DNA from: Phycisphaerales bacterium | GTDB taxonomy: Bacteria > Planctomycetota > Phycisphaerae > SM23-33 | Direction: 5' to 3' | Assembly (NCBI GenBank): GCA_003153915.1 | Contig: PMBX01000065.1 | Span: 1 to 10,343, forward strand | DNA: 10,343 nucleotides | Shown here: piece by piece, positions 5,765 through 10,343 of the stretch | How the letters are laid out: every line of letters begins with the position of its first letter | Numbering within the stretch: position 1 is the stretch's first letter | Program-made: the position numbers and the translations under genes | Notes under the pieces: generated by a model | Told to the model about the DNA's origin: nothing | The model's input: only the letters and a program-made list of their open reading frames with translations | The model's database searches: none

Positions 5765-7687
5765 ATGACGCCCGACGGCGCGCGCATCTCCGAGAGCAGT
5801 TCACAAGACCGTCCGCCCTCGACGGCGGAGCTGGTGGACCGTCTCAGCCGGTTTGACGGTCCCCCCGAGCAATTCCTATTGAACCTCCTGGCGGTGCAAT
5901 GCCACATTGCCTCCGCCGACGGCGGGGCGATCCTCCGCTCCTCCGGGCAGCAGGGTCAAATCGAAATCCTTGCCGTCTTCCCCCCCGTGGCGCAAGGATC
6001 CGCCGCGCCGGTGTGGTTGGCCCAGGCTGCCGAGAGTGCCCCGGCCGTGCTCGGTTCCGGCCAGACCACCATGCGGGCCTTGCAGGCGAGCGACGCTCTT
6101 TACGGTCAGCCCGCCCGGCAGCACCTGGTGATGGTTCCGTTGCGCAGCGGGGGGGGCATTCGTGGACTGGCGGCCTTTGTCCTCAGCGCCGCCGATGCGC
6201 AGTCCCTGGAGGCTGGACGCGAGCGATTGGAACTGACCGTCAGCCTCCTGAGCCTCTACGAGATGCGGCTGACCCTCCAGCGCCGCCAGTTCGATTTGCG
6301 TCGGATGCGGCTGGCGATGGAGACGCTTTCTGCCGTCAACGAGCAGCGGAAATTCGCCGGGGCGGGCATGGCGATGTGCAACGAAATCGCCAGTCGCTGG
6401 CAGTGTCATCGCGTGTCGGTGGGCTTCCTCCAGGGCCGCTACGTGAAACTGGCGGCCATGAGCCACACCGAAAAGTTCAGCCGCCGCATGAGGCTGGTGC
6501 AGGACATCGAGTCGGCGATGGAGGAATGCTGGGACCAGAATGTCGAGGTGGTCTACCCGGCGGATCCTCATGCCACCTATGTAAGCCGGGAGGCGACCGA
6601 GCTGGCCAAACGGCATGGGCCGACTTGCCTGGTGAGCCTGCCGTTGCGACGCGGAGAGGATGTGCTGGGCGTCCTGACGGCGGAGCGGGCGTCGGAGCAG
6701 GCCTTCGATGCCGAAGAGATGGAGTCCCTGCGTCTTTCCTGCGACCTGTGTACCCCGCGGCTGGCTGAATTGCACGAGCAAGACCGCTGGTTTGGCGCCC
6801 GGGCCGCCGTGGTGGCCAGGAAAGCACTAGCTTCCCTGATCGGCCCGCGACACACCTGGGCCAAGGCCGCGGCGATCGTGGCCTTTCTGGCATTGATGTT
6901 TGCCTTCCTGGCCAAGGGCGACTACCAGGCCGAGGCGCCCTTTGCCCTGGAAGACACGCGCCTCCAGGTGGTCCCCGCTCCCTTTGAAGGTTTCCTCAAG
7001 GATGTCTCCGTCCGTTTCGGCCAGAAGGTGGCCGCGGGTGAACTCCTGGCGTCGTTGGACAATTCCGACCTTCGCATGGAACTGGCCCGCGCCAAGGCCG
7101 AGAAGATCGGTTACGACAAGCAGGCCCTCGCCGCCGACCAGGCGGCAGTGGCCACCCAGGATGCAACCAAACGCGCCGAGGCGGATATCGCCCGCGCCAA
7201 CGCCGACCGGATCGCTGAGCAAATCAAGCTCCAAGAGCATCGGATCGCCCAGGCCCGGATCGTCGCGCCCGTTGCCGGAAGCGTCGTCACCGGAGACCTG
7301 GAACGCCAGGTGGGCGCGCCTGTCAAGGTCGGGCAGGTGCTCTTTGAGATCGCCCCGCTGGAGTCGCTGCGGGCACAGTTGAAGGTGCCCGAGGATCAGA
7401 TCGCCGATGTCCAGGCCGGACAGGAAGGGCAGTTGGCCACCGTCGGGCATCCCGACCAGCGCATCCGGTTCGTAGTCGAGCGGATCAATCCCGTCGCCGA
7501 GGTCGTCCAACAAAACAATATCTTCAAGGTCCGCGTGGAACTGAAGGACCTGGACCTGGCGGGCAAACATGCCTGGCTCCTGCCTGGCATGGAGGGCGTG
7601 GCCAAGATACATATCGGTCGCCGCAGCTATGCCTGGCTGTGGACCCACCGCCTGACCAACTGGCTGCGCATGAAACTGTGGCTGTAA
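5765..7687 (+). CDS. Two-GAF, single-helix, HlyD adaptor fusion protein
   Basis: A 640-residue membrane protein with a sensor-like cytosolic half and an adaptor-like outer half. Residues about 30-170 and 185-335 each have the alpha/beta pattern of a GAF-like domain (for example HLVMVPLRSGGGIRGLAAFVL at 120-140, and CLVSLPLRRGEDVLGVLTAER at 288-308). A linker helix (about 340-365) leads to one membrane helix at about 367-383. The outer part has a first lipoyl half (400-432), an Ala/Lys/Glu-rich coiled coil (435-497), a second lipoyl half (RIVAPVAGSVV, 498-508, to 530) and a barrel domain (533-617). It ends in an aromatic, basic tail (RRSYAWLWTHRLTNWLR). The ATG at 5765 has AGGA nine bases upstream. 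An overlapping ATG at 5755 is out of frame. The layout suggests that a ligand or a partner bound in the cytosol could alter the adaptor across the membrane. No GAF ligand can be named from the sequence. Confidence 0.85.
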   Translation: MTPDGARISESSSQDRPPSTAELVDRLSRFDGPPEQFLLNLLAVQCHIASADGGAILRSSGQQGQIEILAVFPPVAQGSAAPVWLAQAAESAPAVLGSGQTTMRALQASDALYGQPARQHLVMVPLRSGGGIRGLAAFVLSAADAQSLEAGRERLELTVSLLSLYEMRLTLQRRQFDLRRMRLAMETLSAVNEQRKFAGAGMAMCNEIASRWQCHRVSVGFLQGRYVKLAAMSHTEKFSRRMRLVQDIESAMEECWDQNVEVVYPADPHATYVSREATELAKRHGPTCLVSLPLRRGEDVLGVLTAERASEQAFDAEEMESLRLSCDLCTPRLAELHEQDRWFGARAAVVARKALASLIGPRHTWAKAAAIVAFLALMFAFLAKGDYQAEAPFALEDTRLQVVPAPFEGFLKDVSVRFGQKVAAGELLASLDNSDLRMELARAKAEKIGYDKQALAADQAAVATQDATKRAEADIARANADRIAEQIKLQEHRIAQARIVAPVAGSVVTGDLERQVGAPVKVGQVLFEIAPLESLRAQLKVPEDQIADVQAGQEGQLATVGHPDQRIRFVVERINPVAEVVQQNNIFKVRVELKDLDLAGKHAWLLPGMEGVAKIHIGRRSYAWLWTHRLTNWLRMKLWL

Positions 7688-7738
7688 GGGGGACCGGAAG
7701 ACCTTATGACTGGAATCCCTTGTACGGTGAGCGAAGCT

Positions 7739-7772
7739 GTTCGACCCTGAGTTCGTGGCCGAAGGGTCGAAC
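7739..7772 (+). promoter_or_regulatory. Perfect ten-base hairpin between operon genes
   Basis: GTTCGACCCT (7739-7748) and AGGGTCGAAC (7763-7772) are exact reverse complements around a 14-base loop. It lies in the 124-base gap between the GAF-HlyD gene and the PqqD-M50 gene. No T-run follows, so it is not a standard terminator. It could be an RNA-processing or stability element that separates the levels of the two products, or a protein-binding dyad. Confidence 0.5.
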
Positions 7773-7811
7773 CGATTACCGGATAGCGGAACAAAGGTTG
7801 GTTGAGACTCC

Positions 7812-10004
7812 ATGCCCGTGGATCGTCCGACATTCAGCGAATCGTGGTATCGCGTGGCCGACTTGCGGCCTCAGTTGCGGACCACGGTTGCGACGAATCG
7901 CCAGCATTTTCGCGGGCAAATGTGGCACGTGGTACAGGACCCCACGGCCAACCAGTTCTTCCGCCTCAGCGAGACGGCTTATCGTTTCGTGGCCATGCTG
8001 GACGGACGCCGTAGCGTGGCGGAAGCCTGGCGGATCTGCAACGAACAGCTTGGCGATTCGGCCCCTACCCAGGGTGAGGCGATCGAATTACTGGGCCAGC
8101 TTTATGCCTCCAATCTGCTGGCGGCTGAGCTGCCCCCCGACGCCGCCGGTCTGCTGAAGCGATATCAGCAACGGCGGCTCCGCGAGGTCCAGGGATTCCT
8201 GATGAACCTGCTGTTCGTGCGGATTCCCCTCTGGGACCCCGACAGTTTCCTGGAGCGGTGGGTAGGTGTCGTGGGGCGGGTGTTTTCCTGGTACGGACTG
8301 GGCGTCCTGGTGGTGTTGTTGGCGGGGGGCTTTTATTCCGTCGCCGGCAGATGGGGCCAACTCGCCGATCGCGCCCAGGGTGTGCTGGATCCGGCCAACC
8401 TGCCGCTGCTGTACCTGACCTTCCTGATCGTCAAGGTGTTCCACGAGCTGGGCCACGCCTTTGCCTGCAAGCGGTTCGGAAAGATCGGCGGGGCGGGGGG
8501 GGAAGTCCACGTGCTGGGTGTGATGTTTTTGGTGTTCACGCCATTCCCTTACGTGGACGCCTCGTCCATGTGGGCCTTCCGCGACAAGTGGCGCCGCACC
8601 GTCGTCGGGGCCGCTGGGATGCTGGTGGAACTGGCCATCGCCTCGGTGGCGGCGATGGTCTGGGCCGGTACCGCCGAGGGCACGACCCTACACGCCGTCA
8701 CCTACAATGTCATGTTCATTGCCAGTGTCTCGTCGCTGCTGTTTAACGGCAACCCGCTGCTGCGGTACGACGGCTACTACATCCTCAGCGATCTGGTGGA
8801 AATCCCCAACCTTTCGCAGCGGTCCCGGGACTATCTCCATTATCTGGTTCGCAAGTATGCCTGGTCCGTGCGGAACCCGCGCAACCCCGCCAACACGCGA
8901 GGGGAGCGAATCTGGTTTGTCTGTTACGGAATCTGCTCGACGATTTACCGTATCTTCATTTCGTTGCGGATTCTCCTGTTTGTCGCCGACAAGCTGTTCC
9001 TGCTGGGGGCGGCGCTGGCGGTGGCCGGGGCGATCTCGTTCGTCTTCGTGCCCCTGGGGAGATTCGTTCGCTACCTGGCCACCAGCGGGGAACTTCTCCG
9101 TGTGCGAGGCCGGGCCGTCGGATCAACGTTGGCGGCGCTGGCGGTGGTCGTGGTTGGGGTGGGGCTGATACCCGCACCCGACCGTTTCCGCGTCGAGGGC
9201 GTGGTGGAACCTGCCAGCTTGGCCATCATTTACGCCGGGACCGACGGCTTTATCCAAGACTTTCTGCCTTCGGGTACGGAGGCGAGTCCCGATGGTCCGC
9301 CGCTGATCCGCGCGGTCAATCCGCAACTCCAGGCCCAGGCCGCGGGGCTGCGGGCCGAGCGGCGGCGCATCGAGGCCCAGCGCAGGCTGGCCCAGACACG
9401 AGATGTCGCCTCAGCGCAGGTCTACGGCGAGCAATTGGCCGCCCTGGATGGGCAAATCGCCCGCTTGGAGGAGGAACTGGCAACTCTGACGCTTCAGCCG
9501 CCTTGGGCGGGGCGGTGGGTCTCGCCCGACATCGACCGGCTGCGCGGTGCGTATGTGCAGCGAGGGGATAAACTGGGACTCTTGACCGGACTGGAGGCGG
9601 TGATCGTCCGCGCGATGGTCGGGCAGAAGGCGGCGCCAACCATCGTCACCGAGGCCGCCGAAGGTCCTGACGCGCCACGGGTGGATATCCGCGTCCGCGG
9701 CCGGCCGGACATGGAACTTTCCGGCCGCGTCGGGAAAGTCCTTCCCGCCGGCCAGGAGCAGCTTCCCTCCGCCGCGCTGGGTTACGCCGCTGGCGGGTCG
9801 ATTCAGACTGCCGCCGACGACCCGCATGGGACCAAATCCGCCGAGCAGCTCTTTGAAATTCGCATTGATCCCGACCAGCATTCCTCTCTTCGCCTGCTTC
9901 CAGGCCAGCGGGTGGTGGTGCGGTTCCATGCCCACGCCAAGCCACTGGCCGCACAATGGTGGCGGGAATTGCTGCAACTGGTTCAGCGGAGGTTCCACGC
10001 CTGA
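7812..10004 (+). CDS. PqqD-like / M50 zinc metalloprotease / HlyD fusion membrane protein
   Basis: A 730-residue polytopic inner-membrane protein. Residues about 15-110 resemble a PqqD-type peptide-binding domain (WHVVQDPTANQFFRLSETAYRFVAMLDGRRSVAEAW, read over 38-73). The core is a site-2-type (M50) metalloprotease: HELGH at 211-215 inside a membrane helix gives two zinc ligands and the catalytic Glu, and NPLLRYDG at 314-321 supplies the third ligand, D320. FPYVDASSMW (245-254) is another element typical of this subfamily. About eight hydrophobic segments lie between 157 and 454. The C-terminal part is an adaptor-like arm: lipoyl half near 460-490, coiled coil at 503-560, second half near 565-592, barrel at 595-706. 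YydH-type peptidases of peptide-modification clusters are the nearest known type I can name. The start is fixed by an in-frame stop at 7803; the ribosome binding site is weak (AAAGG 14 bases upstream). All catalytic residues are present, so it is likely active. Confidence 0.88.
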   Translation: MPVDRPTFSESWYRVADLRPQLRTTVATNRQHFRGQMWHVVQDPTANQFFRLSETAYRFVAMLDGRRSVAEAWRICNEQLGDSAPTQGEAIELLGQLYASNLLAAELPPDAAGLLKRYQQRRLREVQGFLMNLLFVRIPLWDPDSFLERWVGVVGRVFSWYGLGVLVVLLAGGFYSVAGRWGQLADRAQGVLDPANLPLLYLTFLIVKVFHELGHAFACKRFGKIGGAGGEVHVLGVMFLVFTPFPYVDASSMWAFRDKWRRTVVGAAGMLVELAIASVAAMVWAGTAEGTTLHAVTYNVMFIASVSSLLFNGNPLLRYDGYYILSDLVEIPNLSQRSRDYLHYLVRKYAWSVRNPRNPANTRGERIWFVCYGICSTIYRIFISLRILLFVADKLFLLGAALAVAGAISFVFVPLGRFVRYLATSGELLRVRGRAVGSTLAALAVVVVGVGLIPAPDRFRVEGVVEPASLAIIYAGTDGFIQDFLPSGTEASPDGPPLIRAVNPQLQAQAAGLRAERRRIEAQRRLAQTRDVASAQVYGEQLAALDGQIARLEEELATLTLQPPWAGRWVSPDIDRLRGAYVQRGDKLGLLTGLEAVIVRAMVGQKAAPTIVTEAAEGPDAPRVDIRVRGRPDMELSGRVGKVLPAGQEQLPSAALGYAAGGSIQTAADDPHGTKSAEQLFEIRIDPDQHSSLRLLPGQRVVVRFHAHAKPLAAQWWRELLQLVQRRFHA

Positions 10005-10035
10005 GGTGTCGGCACATCCGGGTACAACCTGGCGC

Positions 10036-10343
10036 ATGCTCGCCCAACGAACGGGTGGTAAAGAACTCCCCCGCGGCCTGGACGCCGCCTGGGACTCCAC
10101 CGCCGGGCTGCTACGTCGCCTGCTACCCCTGCGGGAACGTTTCCTTCGCCGCGCGGAGCGGATCGTCTCCCTGGAGAAGCTGTATTGCGACATTAGCGAG
10201 GCGAAACTCCGTTGCCTGGCGGAGGAACTTCGACATCTCTTCCGCCGCGGGCGCCAGGCGCAGGCCGATCTGGATCACGCCTTCGCGCTGGTCCGCGAGG
10301 TGGCCTGGAGGCAACTGGGGGAGAGGCCCTTCCTGGTTCAGGT
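10036..10343 (+). CDS. SecA-like preprotein translocase ATPase, N-terminal part (runs off the edge)
   Basis: The first 102 codons of a gene cut by the window end. Residues from about 32 follow the SecA N-terminus: a basic helix (RERFLRRAERIVSLEKL), then ISEAKLRCLAEELRHLFRRG (51-70), then AFALVREVAWRQLGERPFLVQ (79-99). The last matches the SecA stretch that reads [21 protein letters not shown] in E. coli, just ahead of the Walker A region, which lies beyond the edge. SecA drives protein export through SecYEG using ATP. Residues 1-30 are an extra, Gly/Leu/Arg-rich lead compared with E. coli. The start is uncertain: ATG 10036 has no clear ribosome binding site, whereas an in-frame GTG at 10006 has GGAGG at 9988-9992, 13 bases upstream. 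Only 31 bases separate ATG 10036 from the M50 gene, so it appears to belong to the same operon. Whether it is the housekeeping SecA or a second copy cannot be decided here. Confidence 0.8.
   Translation, partial: MLAQRTGGKELPRGLDAAWDSTAGLLRRLLPLRERFLRRAERIVSLEKLYCDISEAKLRCLAEELRHLFRRGRQAQADLDHAFALVREVAWRQLGERPFLVQ

Noticed and set aside
5876..6781. A 301-codon minus-strand frame inside the GAF-HlyD gene
   Set aside because: It is the antisense shadow of a protein with clear domains; its sequence is His/Gln/Arg-rich and without motifs.
7739..7773. tRNA T-arm-like GGTTCGA on the minus strand at the intergenic hairpin
   Set aside because: No acceptor, D or anticodon arms can be drawn around it; the stem and loop lengths do not fit a tRNA.
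1..10343. CRISPR arrays, insertion sequences, rRNA or tRNA genes
   Set aside because: No regularly spaced repeats, transposase motifs, terminal inverted repeats or recognisable RNA gene sequences were seen.

Overview
This is a GC-rich bacterial window that I attribute to a planctomycete (Planctomycetota, plausibly a Phycisphaerae-like lineage). The assignment rests on protein families, not on a marker gene. There are two secreted PEP-CTERM proteins with the ending PEPATMTLLGLG...RRRR, a URO-D superfamily protein that is not HemE, a divergent nucleoside-hydrolase-like protein, and a cluster of HlyD adaptors with a PqqD/M50 membrane protein. Several starts have a good AAGGAG ribosome binding site.

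Layout. Positions 104-2058 hold two plus-strand PEP-CTERM surface or exported proteins, separated by 530 bases with no convincing gene. A GC-rich hairpin (2087-2112) lies between the second of these and a convergent minus-strand pair. That pair, read from 4198 down to 2150, is a nucleoside-hydrolase-like protein followed by a URO-D-like protein and looks like a two-gene operon. A 180-base divergent control region (4199-4378) separates it from a long plus-strand operon that runs off the right edge.

The plus-strand operon (4379 to the end) is the most interesting part. In order it encodes: a periplasmic HlyD-type adaptor with a signal peptide; a small DUF3467 protein; a protein with two GAF-like domains, one membrane helix and a HlyD adaptor; a 730-residue protein with a PqqD-like N-terminus, a polytopic M50-type zinc metalloprotease core (HELGH, and NPLLRYDG with the third ligand) and a C-terminal HlyD-like arm; and the first 102 codons of a SecA-like ATPase. 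Three adaptor modules, a site-2-type protease, a cytosolic sensor-like module and a SecA-like motor in one transcription unit suggest an envelope-spanning export or peptide-processing machine. No ABC transporter, RND pump, TolC-type channel, radical-SAM enzyme or precursor peptide is visible here. Its substrate and function cannot be read from this window.

Small inverted repeats occur at translation starts or between genes (1227-1248, 4364-4378, 7739-7772) and may tune expression. None matches a named RNA family that I can recognise.
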